Assembly (NCBI GenBank): GCA_900557255.1
Contig: USSA01000027.1
Location: 1-26,138 of the forward strand
Reading direction: 5' to 3'
Length of the DNA: 26,138 bases
Origin: an uncultured Prevotella sp.
GTDB lineage: Bacteria > Bacteroidota > Bacteroidia > Bacteroidales > Bacteroidaceae
A program made the position numbers and the translations under genes. Within the stretch, counting starts at the first letter, position 1; the number at the start of each line of letters is the position of its first letter. This document shows, in pieces, positions 6,271 through 15,165 of this stretch. The notes beneath the pieces are model-generated. The model saw only the letters and a list, made by a program, of their open reading frames with translations. It was not told the origin of the DNA and searched no databases.

Positions 6271-7473
6271 ATGAAATACAATTTTGATGAAATCATCGAA
6301 CGTCGTGGAACCAACTCATACAAATGGGATTTGGTAAAGGAAGACGGCGTTATCCCAATGTGGGTAGCAGATATGGACTTCCAGACTGCTCCCTGCATCA
6401 TCGAAGCTCTGCAGAAGCGCGTAGCTCACGGCATCTTCGGCTATACCCTCGTACCTGATTCTTATTACGAGGCTATCATCAACTGGTTCTCCCACCGCCA
6501 CCAGTGGAAGATCGAGAAAGAGTGGATTCTCTATACATCAGGCGTTGTACCTGCCATTTCCTGCTGTCTGAAAGCCATCTGCATGCCTGGAGAAAAGGTT
6601 TTGGTGCAGACTCCAGTGTACAACTGTTTCTTCTCCTGCATCACAAACAGCGGCTGCGAAGTAGTAGAAAATGAACTGAAACGTGTGGGCAACTGCACTT
6701 ATGAGATTGATTTCGAAGACTTCGAGCGCAAGTGTGCCGACGAGAAGACCACAGCCTTCATCCTCTGCAATCCTCACAATCCAGCCGGAAGAGTATGGAA
6801 GAAAGAGGAACTGGAGCGAATGAACGACATCTGTCTCAAACACGGGGTAAAGGTCATCGCAGATGAAATTCATTGCGAGCTCATCATGCCGGGCTATCAG
6901 TATACTCCATTTGCAAGCATCAGCGAGGCTTGCCGCGACAACTGCGTAGTATTGAATTCCCCATCAAAGTCATTCAATATTGCAGGTCTTCAGATAGCCA
7001 ACATCATCTGTCCTGATGCTACATTGCGCCGCCGCATCAACCGTGCCATCAACATCAATGAGGTTTGTGACGTAAATCCATTCGGCATCATCGCTCTCCA
7101 GGCAGCTTACAATGAAGGAGAAGAGTGGCTCGACGAACTGAACCAATATCTCTATGAGAACTATCAGACTGTAAAGGATTTCTTCAATACAGAATTGCCA
7201 CAGGTTCGCGTTACCCGCCTTGAAGGCACCTACCTGGTATGGCTCGATATTCTGCCATTCGAACTGTCAAGCGACGAGGCTTATGAGAAACTGATGAACG
7301 ATGGCAAGGTGTTCGTCAACAGTGGCACGATGTATGGTAGAAAGGCCGGTCAGGGCTACTTGCGCCTCAACATCGCCTGTCCTCGCAAGACCCTGATGCA
7401 GGGATTGATTCGCATCGCACGGGTTCTCAGCCAGTATATGGATGAAGAGGATTTGAGCGGATGCCCTGCATAA
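6271..7473 (+). CDS. PatB/MalY-type PLP enzyme (C-S lyase or aminotransferase)
   Basis: A 400-residue fold-type I PLP protein of the MalY/PatB branch, whose members usually cleave cystathionine or cysteine C-S bonds (beta-lyase) and sometimes act as aminotransferases. The N-terminal pattern NFDEIIERRGTNSYKWD...MWVADMDF is typical of this branch. PLP-site residues are visible: Y117 (PVYN), N170 (NPHNPAGR), D198 (ADEIHCEL), K233 forming the Schiff base (SPSKSFNIAGLQ) and R365 (YLRLN) for the substrate carboxylate. The length is normal. It is followed 53 nt later by a nitroreductase with no terminator between, so the two are probably co-transcribed. Sequence alone does not settle lyase versus transaminase. 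Confidence 0.9.
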   Translation: MKYNFDEIIERRGTNSYKWDLVKEDGVIPMWVADMDFQTAPCIIEALQKRVAHGIFGYTLVPDSYYEAIINWFSHRHQWKIEKEWILYTSGVVPAISCCLKAICMPGEKVLVQTPVYNCFFSCITNSGCEVVENELKRVGNCTYEIDFEDFERKCADEKTTAFILCNPHNPAGRVWKKEELERMNDICLKHGVKVIADEIHCELIMPGYQYTPFASISEACRDNCVVLNSPSKSFNIAGLQIANIICPDATLRRRINRAININEVCDVNPFGIIALQAAYNEGEEWLDELNQYLYENYQTVKDFFNTELPQVRVTRLEGTYLVWLDILPFELSSDEAYEKLMNDGKVFVNSGTMYGRKAGQGYLRLNIACPRKTLMQGLIRIARVLSQYMDEEDLSGCPA

Positions 7474-7526
7474 AAGAGCGAAGAAAGAGAAAAGATTTCT
7501 AAATAAAATGTTTAAAACAAGATAAG

Positions 7527-8051
7527 ATGGAAAATGAAGTTTTGAAAGCCATTAAGGAGAGAAGAAGCATTCGTCGCTTCAAGGCAGACCAGATTACCGA
7601 CGAAGAGTTGAAGACTGTATTAGAAGCCGGCACATGGGCAGCTACAGGTCATGGAACCCAGGAGCCTTTCATCGTTGCCGTTCAGAATTCTGAGATTTGC
7701 ACACAGCTTCGCAAGATGAACGCAGAAATCATGGGTGTAGAAAGCGATCCTTACTATGGAGCGCCAACCATCGTTATCGTTCTGGCACCAGAAAGCAACG
7801 TTAACGGTGTGAAAGATGGCAGCCTTATCTTAGGCAATATGATGCTTGCAGCCCACTCTATCGGCCTTGCATCTTGCTGGATCAACCGTGAAGACGGCAT
7901 GTTTGCATCAGAAGAAGGCAAGAAGTTGATGAAAGACTGGAATCTTCCAGAAGGTTTGATGGGAGTAGGAGCCTTAGCCTTGGGTTATGCTTCTGCGCAT
8001 CCTCATACCGTAAAACCAAGAAAAGAGGATTACTACCGCATTATCAAATAA
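7527..8051 (+). CDS. Nitroreductase-family FMN oxidoreductase
   Basis: A 174-residue single-domain flavoprotein of the nitroreductase family. The N-terminal FMN-phosphate motif is RRSIRRFK (about 12-19), followed by ITDEELKTVLEAGTWAATG, and near the end comes a typical GLASCWINREDG and a final basic stretch KPRKEDYY. Family members use NAD(P)H to reduce nitro compounds, quinones or flavins; the natural substrate cannot be told. It is the last gene before a strong bidirectional terminator and likely forms a unit with the upstream PLP enzyme. Confidence 0.9.
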   Translation: MENEVLKAIKERRSIRRFKADQITDEELKTVLEAGTWAATGHGTQEPFIVAVQNSEICTQLRKMNAEIMGVESDPYYGAPTIVIVLAPESNVNGVKDGSLILGNMMLAAHSIGLASCWINREDGMFASEEGKKLMKDWNLPEGLMGVGALALGYASAHPHTVKPRKEDYYRIIK

Positions 8052-8089
8052 AGGCAGGATGCCTGGTTTACGGCACATACATTTACAAG

Positions 8090-8128
8090 AAAAGGTCTCA
8101 TGAAGAAAAACATTCATGAGACCTTTTT
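8090..8128. terminator. Bidirectional terminator between nitroreductase and waaA
   Basis: A perfect stem, AAAAGGTCTCATGAA (8090-8104) against TTCATGAGACCTTTT (8113-8127), with an 8-nt loop. T-runs follow on either strand, so it can end both the plus-strand unit and the convergent waaA transcript. Confidence 0.9.
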
Positions 8129-8150
8129 ATATATGTATATAATGAAGCTA

Positions 8151-9413
8151 TTACAACTTTACACTTGCCAAGACCTTATCAGTAGCGCCAGCCAAATGAG
8201 CCACGAAGGTGCCAGCCTTATCGCCAGCCTGTTTCAGGAAGGTCTCATCATTCATCAGAGAACTCATCAAACCTGAGAAATCCTCATAGGTATTGATTTC
8301 AAAACCTCCACCCGATTTCAGCAAGCCCTGAGCCTCCTGAAACTTTTTATTGTTCGGACCAAAGATAACCGGCATATTCCATACGGCAGCCTCCAAGGTG
8401 TTATGAATACCTACACCAAAGCCACCACCGATATAAGCCACATCACCATAGTTGTACATACTGCTCAACAATCCGAAACAATCGATGATCAAGACATCAG
8501 CCTCCGCAGCTTCTTCAGGAGTAGTTTGCGTATAGCGCACTACCTTCTTGCCCTTTATCAGAGAAAGAATCAACTTCAGATGCTCTTCAGCGATGACATG
8601 AGGAGCAATCAGCAGGCGCCAATCCTTATGCTCATTAAAGAAAGGTATAAAGATATTCTCATCTGGTGGCCAAGAGCTACCGGCAACAAATACCTTGAAA
8701 TCATGATGAGGTACATCCGCAGACTGAGATGAAGCTACTCCTGTTCTGAAAGCCTCACAAATCGGCAATTGCTTGGCAGCCTCCTTTATCTGGAGAACAC
8801 GGTCGAAACGGGTATCTCCTACCACATCCACAGCCGTGATGCCGATACCTTCGAGCAACCGCTTGCTCTCTTCGTTCTGCACGAAGAAACGTGTAAAGCA
8901 CTTCAGCACTCCAGCATAGCTTCTGCCGTACCATTTGAAGAACACCTGATCCTCGCGGAAAATACTGCTCACGCTATAAGTAGGAATGTTGCGATATTTC
9001 AGGATATGAAGGAAATTAGACCAAAACTCATACTTGATGAAGAAAGCCATCACAGGACGTACCAATCTAAGGAAACGGATGGCGTTCAACCGAGTATCCA
9101 CCGGCATATAACAGATGATATCAGCTCCCTCATAGTTCTTGCGTACCTCATAGCCCGAAGGAGAATAGAAGGTAAGCAGAATCTTATACTGAGGATAGTC
9201 CTTGCGGATACGTTCCATCAAAGGTCGTCCCTGCTCAAACTCACCGAGCGATGCAGCATGAAACCAAATGTACTTAGCGTTAGGATCCACCTTCTGCTTC
9301 AATATTTTGAAAGCCTCACGCTCACCACGCCACATCTTGCGCACCTTTTCATTGAACAGACTTGCAATGGCTATGCCCCAAAGGACGAAATATATTACGA
9401 TATTATAGATCAT
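8151..9413 (-). CDS. waaA: 3-deoxy-D-manno-octulosonic acid (Kdo) transferase
   Basis: A 420-residue GT-B glycosyltransferase that adds Kdo from CMP-Kdo to lipid IVA at the inner membrane, starting the LPS core. One N-terminal hydrophobic anchor (about 3-20) is followed by the GT30 signature HAASLGEFEQGRPL with catalytic E58, then FYSPSGYEV and IKYEFW. The C-terminal Rossmann half shows FVAGSSWPPDE, LIAPH and GVGIHNTLEAAVWNMPVIFGPN, the nucleotide-sugar site. It is 102 nt downstream of gltX on the same strand, with a hairpin between them but no clear promoter of its own. Confidence 0.93.
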   Translation of the reverse strand: MIYNIVIYFVLWGIAIASLFNEKVRKMWRGEREAFKILKQKVDPNAKYIWFHAASLGEFEQGRPLMERIRKDYPQYKILLTFYSPSGYEVRKNYEGADIICYMPVDTRLNAIRFLRLVRPVMAFFIKYEFWSNFLHILKYRNIPTYSVSSIFREDQVFFKWYGRSYAGVLKCFTRFFVQNEESKRLLEGIGITAVDVVGDTRFDRVLQIKEAAKQLPICEAFRTGVASSQSADVPHHDFKVFVAGSSWPPDENIFIPFFNEHKDWRLLIAPHVIAEEHLKLILSLIKGKKVVRYTQTTPEEAAEADVLIIDCFGLLSSMYNYGDVAYIGGGFGVGIHNTLEAAVWNMPVIFGPNNKKFQEAQGLLKSGGGFEINTYEDFSGLMSSLMNDETFLKQAGDKAGTFVAHLAGATDKVLASVKL

Positions 9414-9453
9414 GATATTTCTTTATATTGGTTACTATCTATAAATACGTGAA

Positions 9454-9501
9454 CTCTCTGAATAGCCTTCAGCAAAATGCTGCAGAAAGCCATTCAGAGA
9501 G
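9454..9501. repeat. 21-bp hairpin between gltX and waaA
   Basis: CTCTCTGAATAGCCTTCAGCA (9454-9474, written here split as CTCTCTGAAT and AGCCTTCAGCA) pairs with 9481-9501 at 18 of 21 positions, leaving a 6-nt loop. No T-run follows on the minus strand, so it is not a full intrinsic terminator. It may be an RNA-processing or stability hairpin that lowers waaA relative to gltX. Confidence 0.7.
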
Positions 9502-9514
9502 AAATTATTGTGAA

Positions 9515-11032
9515 TTAACCCAAAACTTCGATTGCCTTGCGAAGACGGCGCAGAGTTTCCTCCTTGCCAAGGAAGGCTGAGATATCGAACATACCCGGGC
9601 CCTTACCCTCACCTACGAGAGTCAGACGGAATGCGTTCATCACATCACCCAGCTTATAGCCCTTATCCTCTACCCATTTCATCACGACAGGTTCCTGACC
9701 TTCGATAGAGAAATCCTCAATACCTTCAAGCACATCAGCAAGTTCTGTCATCTGCTGTGCAGAATATTCCTTCCAGCGCTTCTTGGCTGTCTTAGCATCA
9801 TACTCTGTAGGAGCAATGAAGAAGAAAGAACACAATGGCCACAGTTCATAGACAAAGTTCACACGATCCTTCATCATGTGTACCACCTGCTTTACGCGGT
9901 CCAGAGTTTCCTCTACACCATTGTTGGCAACAATAGGGGCAAAGAGGTTAGCTATTTCATCATCGCTCTTCATCAGAATGTATTCGTGGTTGAACCAGAT
10001 TCCCTTCTTGAAGTCGAACTTGGCACCAGCCTTAGAGCAACGTGAAATATCAAAAGCCTTCACCAGTTCATCAAGAGAGAAGATTTCCTGTTCTGTACCA
10101 GGATTCCAGCCGAGGAGCGCCAGGAAGTTGACTACAGCCTCTGGGAAGTAGCCACTCTCACGATAACCGGAAGAAACCTCGCCAGTCTTAGGATCATGCC
10201 ACTCCAGCGGGAATACCGGGAAACCGAGGCGGTCGCCATCACGCTTACTCAGCTTACCTTTACCTTCTGGCTTAAGAAGCAAAGGAAGATGCGCAAAACG
10301 AGGCATGGTATCTTCCCAACCGAAAGCCTTATAAAGAAGTACGTGCAAAGGCGCACTAGGCAACCACTCCTCACCACGGATTACATGAGAGATTTCCATC
10401 AGGTGGTCGTCTACGATATTTGCCAGGTGATAAGTTGGCAATTCATCAGCACTCTTATAAAGCACCTTATCATCCAGGATATCGCTCATTACCTTCACAT
10501 CACCACGAATCATATCGTTCACGTGAATTTCCTGTCCCGGTTCAATCTTGAAACGTACAGTATACTGCTTTCCGTCAGCAATCAGCTTATCAACCTCTTC
10601 CTTAGAAAGAGTCAGAGAGTTGCGCATCTGCATACGAGTATGAGCATCATACTGGAAATTCTGGATTTCGGCACGTTTCGCTTCCAACTCCTCAGGAGTA
10701 TCAAAAGCAATATACGCCTTATCATTATCCAAGAGCTGCTGAACATACTGCTTATAAATATCACGACGTTCACTCTGGCGATAAGGTCCATGCTCTCCAC
10801 CGAAACTTACACCCTCGTCAAACTGGATACCCAGCCACTTGAAAGATTCCAGGATATATTCTTCGGCTCCAGGCACGAAACGATGAGAATCTGTATCCTC
10901 AATACGGAACACCAGCTCACCTCCATGTTGGCGAGCAAACAAATAATTATACAGAGCGGTACGAACACCGCCAATGTGCAATGCACCCGTTGGACTAGGG
11001 GCAAAACGCACCCTTACTTTTCTATCTGCCAT
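9515..11032 (-). CDS. gltX: Glutamate--tRNA ligase
   Basis: A 505-residue class I aminoacyl-tRNA synthetase that charges tRNA-Glu with glutamate. The HIGH-type motif lies in [18 protein letters not shown] (HIGG at 19-22) and the KMSKS-type motif is KLSKR (260-264). FRIEDTD and [10 protein letters not shown] are also typical of bacterial GltX rather than GlnS. The C-terminal anticodon-binding domain is complete and the length is normal. The zinc-binding cysteines of the E. coli enzyme are absent, as in many GltX proteins. It is transcribed divergently from the HD phosphodiesterase gene. Confidence 0.96.
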   Translation of the reverse strand: MADRKVRVRFAPSPTGALHIGGVRTALYNYLFARQHGGELVFRIEDTDSHRFVPGAEEYILESFKWLGIQFDEGVSFGGEHGPYRQSERRDIYKQYVQQLLDNDKAYIAFDTPEELEAKRAEIQNFQYDAHTRMQMRNSLTLSKEEVDKLIADGKQYTVRFKIEPGQEIHVNDMIRGDVKVMSDILDDKVLYKSADELPTYHLANIVDDHLMEISHVIRGEEWLPSAPLHVLLYKAFGWEDTMPRFAHLPLLLKPEGKGKLSKRDGDRLGFPVFPLEWHDPKTGEVSSGYRESGYFPEAVVNFLALLGWNPGTEQEIFSLDELVKAFDISRCSKAGAKFDFKKGIWFNHEYILMKSDDEIANLFAPIVANNGVEETLDRVKQVVHMMKDRVNFVYELWPLCSFFFIAPTEYDAKTAKKRWKEYSAQQMTELADVLEGIEDFSIEGQEPVVMKWVEDKGYKLGDVMNAFRLTLVGEGKGPGMFDISAFLGKEETLRRLRKAIEVLG

Positions 11033-11063
11033 GTCTTTTTATAGCTATTTTCAAATTTTTCTG

Positions 11064-11071
11064 CAAATTTA
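11064..11071 (-). promoter_or_regulatory. -7 box of the gltX promoter
   Basis: TAAATTTG on the minus strand matches TAnnTTTG, 31 nt before the gltX ATG. No clear -33 box at the normal distance. Confidence 0.4.
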
Positions 11072-11079
11072 CATCTTTT

Positions 11080-11113
11080 TTTGCGATTTTAGCCGTTTTT
11101 TTTCGTATTTTCG
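11080..11113 (+). promoter_or_regulatory. Possible promoter of the HD phosphodiesterase gene
   Basis: TTTG (11080-11083) and TATTTTCG (11106-11113, one mismatch to TAnnTTTG) are spaced 22 nt apart, slightly long. The ATG follows 37 nt later. It lies back-to-back with the gltX promoter. Confidence 0.4.
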
Positions 11114-11150
11114 CACTGTAAAACGAAATAAGTAAGAAAAAAGTAGGAAA

Positions 11151-13244
11151 ATGAGCATATTTAACAACCCAGAAGAGAACTATTGGCGCAATTTCGCCAC
11201 AAAAACGGTTTTGATATTAATTACCGTTGCTATCATTGTTTGGTTCCTTCCTCGCAACGAAGGAAGGATGTTCCGGTACGATGTTGGAAAGCCATGGATG
11301 TATGGTTCCGTCATCGCAAAATTTGACTTTCCGATCTATAAGACCGATGAAGCCATCAAGCGTGAACAGGATTCGCTGATGAAGCAATTCCAACCTTATT
11401 ATACTGTCAATGAATCCATCGGCAGTGAACAGGTGAGCCGTTTCCTGCACGACTTCAGCCAAGGTGTACCAGGTTTGCCAAAAGAATATGTGGGACTCAT
11501 AGCCCACCAGCTTCAGCGCCTTTATCAGACCGGCATCATCAATACCACGGAATATAATCGTATCTACAAAGATTCTACGAGTATGATACGTATTATCAAC
11601 GGAAAGAATGTGAAGAGCGTGCCTATCGGTTCGTTCTATTCTACTATTGCCGCTTACGAACGCATCTTCTACGATGAGAAGCTGGCAACCCAGCGGCAGC
11701 TTTTATCCCGTTGCAACCTTAACAATTATGTTGAAGCCAACGTCATATATGATAAGGAAAGAAGCGAGACTGAAAAAGCCGACATGATGAGCAGCATTCC
11801 ACTGGCAAGCGGAATGGTGATGAGCGGTCAGAAGATTGTGGACCGTGGAGAAGTGATTACGAACAATACCTATCGGGTGCTCAATTCATTCGATAAGGAG
11901 ATGAAGCGTCGCAGCTCTACCCAGGAAGAGCTGACAACCACGATCATCGGACAGGTACTGTTTATCTTCATCCTTGTCATGCTGTTTACCTCTTATCTCT
12001 CACTTTTCAGAAAAGACTATTTTGATAAGCCGCGCAGCATTACCATGCTTTATGCGATGATTACGCTGTTCCCTATCTTTGTGTCACTCATGATGAAACA
12101 CAATTTCTTCAGTGTCTATATCATCCCATTTGCCATGGCGCCTATCTTCGTACGTGTGTTTATGGACTCGCGCACAGCCTTTATCAGCCACGTTACGATG
12201 ATTCTCATTTGTGCAGCAGCTGTAAAATACCAGTACGAGTTTATCATCGTACAGCTGGTAGCAGGTCTTGTTGCTATTTACAGTTTGCGTGAACTCAGCA
12301 AGCGCTCGCAGATATTCATCACAGCCCTGTTGGTGACTATAGCCAGCGGTATAGTATATCTTGCCCTTCAGCTGATGCAGGACAACCAGGTGTTCAACGT
12401 AGATGCCAGCATGTATACCTACTTTACCGTAAACGGCATCTTCCTGCTACTCTCTTATCCGCTCATGTACATTATAGAAAAGATGTTTGGATTTACATCT
12501 AATGTTACACTCTTCGAGCTGTCAAATACCAACAAGGGATTACTTCGCAACCTGAGTGAGATTGCTCCAGGCACCTTCCAGCATTCTATCACCGTAGGTA
12601 ACCTGGCAGCAGAGATTGCCAACCGCATCAGAGCCAACAGTCTCCTGGTGCGTACCGGAGCACTCTATCATGATATCGGTAAGATGACTAACCCTGTTTT
12701 CTTCACAGAGAATCAGGCGGGCGTAAATCCTCACGACCAGTTAAGCGACCTTGAGAGTGCACAGATTATCATAAGCCATGTTTCAGAAGGTCTGAAGATG
12801 GCAGAGAAGGTTGGTCTGCCAGGCATCATAAAGGATTTCATCACTACTCATCACGGAACGGGCATCACCAAGTATTTCTATATTAATTACTGTAATGCCC
12901 ACCCTACAGAGGTAATTGACAAGTCGCAATTCCAATATCCTGGACCGAACCCATTTACCCGCGAGCAGGCTATCCTGATGATGGCAGATACGGTTGAAGC
13001 GGCTTCGCGCTCTCTTAACGAATATACAGAAGAAAGCATCAGCAACCTCGTCAACAAGCTCATCGACGGACAGGTGGCAGATGGTTTCTTCAAGGAGTGC
13101 CCTATCACGTTCCGAGACATCGCTCTCGCTAAGCAGGTACTCATCGAACGACTCAAGGCTATTTACCATACCCGCATTTCGTATCCTCACTTGAACGTAA
13201 GACAGAATGCCGGCAAAAAGACGAGTCAAGAGTCTAAAGAATAA
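11151..13244 (+). CDS. 7TM-HD membrane phosphodiesterase, PgpH-like
   Basis: A 697-residue membrane protein with the 7TMR-HD layout: one N-terminal membrane segment (about 18-34), an extracytoplasmic domain (about 40-262), seven further hydrophobic segments (about 265-443) and a cytoplasmic HD domain (about 470-670). The metal-binding residues include H478 (FQHS), the pair H507-D508 (LYHDIGKM), H543 (ISHV), H567/H568 (TTHHGT) and D613 (MADTVEA). Known relatives such as Listeria PgpH hydrolyse cyclic di-AMP to pApA. That activity is inferred here. It is a single-gene unit with a strong terminator about 80 nt after the stop. Confidence 0.88.
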   Translation: MSIFNNPEENYWRNFATKTVLILITVAIIVWFLPRNEGRMFRYDVGKPWMYGSVIAKFDFPIYKTDEAIKREQDSLMKQFQPYYTVNESIGSEQVSRFLHDFSQGVPGLPKEYVGLIAHQLQRLYQTGIINTTEYNRIYKDSTSMIRIINGKNVKSVPIGSFYSTIAAYERIFYDEKLATQRQLLSRCNLNNYVEANVIYDKERSETEKADMMSSIPLASGMVMSGQKIVDRGEVITNNTYRVLNSFDKEMKRRSSTQEELTTTIIGQVLFIFILVMLFTSYLSLFRKDYFDKPRSITMLYAMITLFPIFVSLMMKHNFFSVYIIPFAMAPIFVRVFMDSRTAFISHVTMILICAAAVKYQYEFIIVQLVAGLVAIYSLRELSKRSQIFITALLVTIASGIVYLALQLMQDNQVFNVDASMYTYFTVNGIFLLLSYPLMYIIEKMFGFTSNVTLFELSNTNKGLLRNLSEIAPGTFQHSITVGNLAAEIANRIRANSLLVRTGALYHDIGKMTNPVFFTENQAGVNPHDQLSDLESAQIIISHVSEGLKMAEKVGLPGIIKDFITTHHGTGITKYFYINYCNAHPTEVIDKSQFQYPGPNPFTREQAILMMADTVEAASRSLNEYTEESISNLVNKLIDGQVADGFFKECPITFRDIALAKQVLIERLKAIYHTRISYPHLNVRQNAGKKTSQESKE

Positions 13245-13326
13245 GAGTAAAGATACACTACGTGAAGTTCTTATGCCGTAAAGCGTAAAAACGGATATAC
13301 AAAAAGGTAAAACATAACTAATAATA

Positions 13327-13378
13327 GTCCTTTTTCTTGCACAGTTTTTAAAATCTGTGCAAGAGAAAGGGCTTTTTG
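13327..13378 (+). terminator. Intrinsic terminator of the HD phosphodiesterase gene
   Basis: An 18-bp arm, CCTTTTTCTTGCACAG plus flanking GT (13327-13344), pairs with CTGTGCAAGAGAAAGG plus GC (13355-13372) with one mismatch and a wobble, followed by TTTTT. Confidence 0.9.
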
Positions 13379-13433
13379 CGTTAATATGTTTTAAATATTT
13401 TACGAAATAAATAGCGAAATAGAACATTATAGT

Positions 13434-13441
13434 TACCTTTG
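13434..13441 (+). promoter_or_regulatory. -7 box of the fadL-like gene
   Basis: TACCTTTG matches TAnnTTTG 27 nt before the ATG at 13469; no convincing -33 box. Its position makes the in-frame ATG at 13439 impossible as a start. Confidence 0.45.
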
Positions 13442-13468
13442 CGGACGTTTTTATTTAATATAATTAAG

Positions 13469-15040
13469 ATGAAGAAACTAAAATTAGTTAGTTTAGCCAT
13501 TGCGATGGCTTGTGCAACCCCTTCTTTTGCAGGCGGTTTGCTCACCAACACCAATCAACATGTAGCATTCAACAGAATGATGAGCCGTGAGGCTTCAATT
13601 GGTATCGACGGTGTTTATTACAATCCAGCCGGAGTTGTATTCATGGGTGAAGGTCACCATCTCGCCATCAACTGGCAGTTGGCTTACCAGACACGTAGTA
13701 TTGAAAATGATTATGCATTGTTCACCAACAATGTGAACAATCCTATTACTCCTCGTACTTTCAAGGGTGAGGCTTTTGCGCCTGTCATCCCTTCATTCCA
13801 GTATGCTTATAATAAAGGTAGATGGTCACTCCAGGCTAGCTTCGCCCTCACAGGTGGCGGTGGTAAGTGTACCTTCGACAACGGTCTTGGCTCTTTCGAG
13901 AAGATCGTAGCTGAGACAGCAATGGCTGCTTGCCAGTTGGCTGGTGCTGTAGACCAGGTTGCAGCACAGTATCGTGTACCAGCTGTTTTCACCAACAATG
14001 ATAAATTCGGAAAGGAAGGCAAGTATAGCTACAACAGTTATATGCACGGCCGCCAGTACTACTATGGTCTCTCTCTGGGTGCAGCTTATAAGTTCAGCGA
14101 CAACTTCAGTGCATTCGCAGGCGTACGTGGTGTCTATGCTTCTACCAACTACTATGGTTATGTAGAGAACATCAAGGTTGGCGCAATGCCTCTCTATATG
14201 GTACTTGACCCAACTAAGGAGAAAGCTGCCAATATCGAGTTGAGCTGTGACCAGAGCGGTGTGGGCTTCACCCCTATCATCGGTGTTGATTTCAAAACTG
14301 GCAAATGGAACTTCGCTGCCAAGTATGAGTTCAAGACTCGTATCCGCTTGAAGAACAAGTCAGTAAACCAGGTACCAAGTATCGGTAACCTTCCAGCCAA
14401 TCTCCGCAATGCTTATATCGCAGGTGGTGTACCTGAACAGGCTGCAGATGCCATTCTGGCAGATCCTACAATCAAGGGAGCAATGGGTCAGTTGAAGACT
14501 CAGTTCGACACAGAGCTCGAACAGGCTATCGGTGAATATGAGGATGGCAAGAAGATTGCTGGTGATATTCCTGCTTATCTGGCACTCGGTGTAGGTTACA
14601 GCCCTGTAAATGCAGTACGCGTAAACGTAGGTTTCCACTGGTTCGATGACAAGCACGCTACATCTTACAACAACCGACAGGAAAAGTTAAAGCGTGGTAC
14701 ATTGGAGTACAACGCAGGTGTCGAGGTAGATGTAAACAAGAAGATTACCTTGAGTACAGGTTGGCAGAATACCAACTATGGTTTGCCTGAAGAGAACCTT
14801 GACACACCAGCTTCAAAAAGATACATGGACGACAAATCATTCGTTGTCAGTTCAAACTCTGTAGCAGTTGGTGGTGTATACCACATCAACAAGAAGATGG
14901 ATCTGAACGTAGCTTACTTCCATACCTTCTATCAGCACAAGAAGACTTCAGAGAAAGTAGAACTAACAGGAAAGACCTACAGTTCTGACTACACACGTAA
15001 CAACAACGTATTCGCAGTAGGTCTTGACATCAACTTCTAA
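13469..15040 (+). CDS. FadL/OmpP1/TodX-family outer-membrane porin
   Basis: A 523-residue outer-membrane beta-barrel of the family that moves long-chain fatty acids and other hydrophobic compounds. A signal peptide (MKKLKLVSLAIAMACATPSFA, cleavage after A21, shown as family-typical) is followed by the family's N-terminal plug region with the characteristic YYNPAG (about 51-56). The remainder has alternating amphipathic strands, ending in an aromatic residue (FAVGLDINF) as outer-membrane barrels do. An ATG 30 nt upstream is in frame, but it overlaps the predicted promoter and would add non-signal residues, so 13469 is chosen. Codon choice is strongly biased, suggesting abundance. Confidence 0.9.
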   Translation: MKKLKLVSLAIAMACATPSFAGGLLTNTNQHVAFNRMMSREASIGIDGVYYNPAGVVFMGEGHHLAINWQLAYQTRSIENDYALFTNNVNNPITPRTFKGEAFAPVIPSFQYAYNKGRWSLQASFALTGGGGKCTFDNGLGSFEKIVAETAMAACQLAGAVDQVAAQYRVPAVFTNNDKFGKEGKYSYNSYMHGRQYYYGLSLGAAYKFSDNFSAFAGVRGVYASTNYYGYVENIKVGAMPLYMVLDPTKEKAANIELSCDQSGVGFTPIIGVDFKTGKWNFAAKYEFKTRIRLKNKSVNQVPSIGNLPANLRNAYIAGGVPEQAADAILADPTIKGAMGQLKTQFDTELEQAIGEYEDGKKIAGDIPAYLALGVGYSPVNAVRVNVGFHWFDDKHATSYNNRQEKLKRGTLEYNAGVEVDVNKKITLSTGWQNTNYGLPEENLDTPASKRYMDDKSFVVSSNSVAVGGVYHINKKMDLNVAYFHTFYQHKKTSEKVELTGKTYSSDYTRNNNVFAVGLDINF

Positions 15041-15063
15041 ACATAACTACAATTATCATAATT

Positions 15064-15106
15064 AAAAGGCTACCCGTTCTTGCAACAAGTAACGGATAGC
15101 CTTTTT
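15064..15106. terminator. Bidirectional terminator between fadL-like gene and priA
   Basis: AAAAGGCTA then CCGTT (15064-15078) pairs with AACGG then TAGCCTTTT (15091-15105) around a 12-nt loop, with single mismatched bases in the middle. Runs of T flank it in both directions, serving the two convergent genes. Confidence 0.85.
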
Positions 15107-15165
15107 CATTTTATTTACCAATCTTATTTTCTTCCATTCTGCCAGAGAAAAGGATGTCCAGGAAA

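Noticed and set aside
10196..11044. Plus-strand frame (282 codons) opposite gltX
   Set aside because: Shadow of a well-conserved synthetase gene; its translation has no family features and overlaps the promoter region.
13439..13468. Longer start for the fadL-like gene
   Set aside because: It would overlap the predicted promoter and put ten extra residues before a normal signal peptide.
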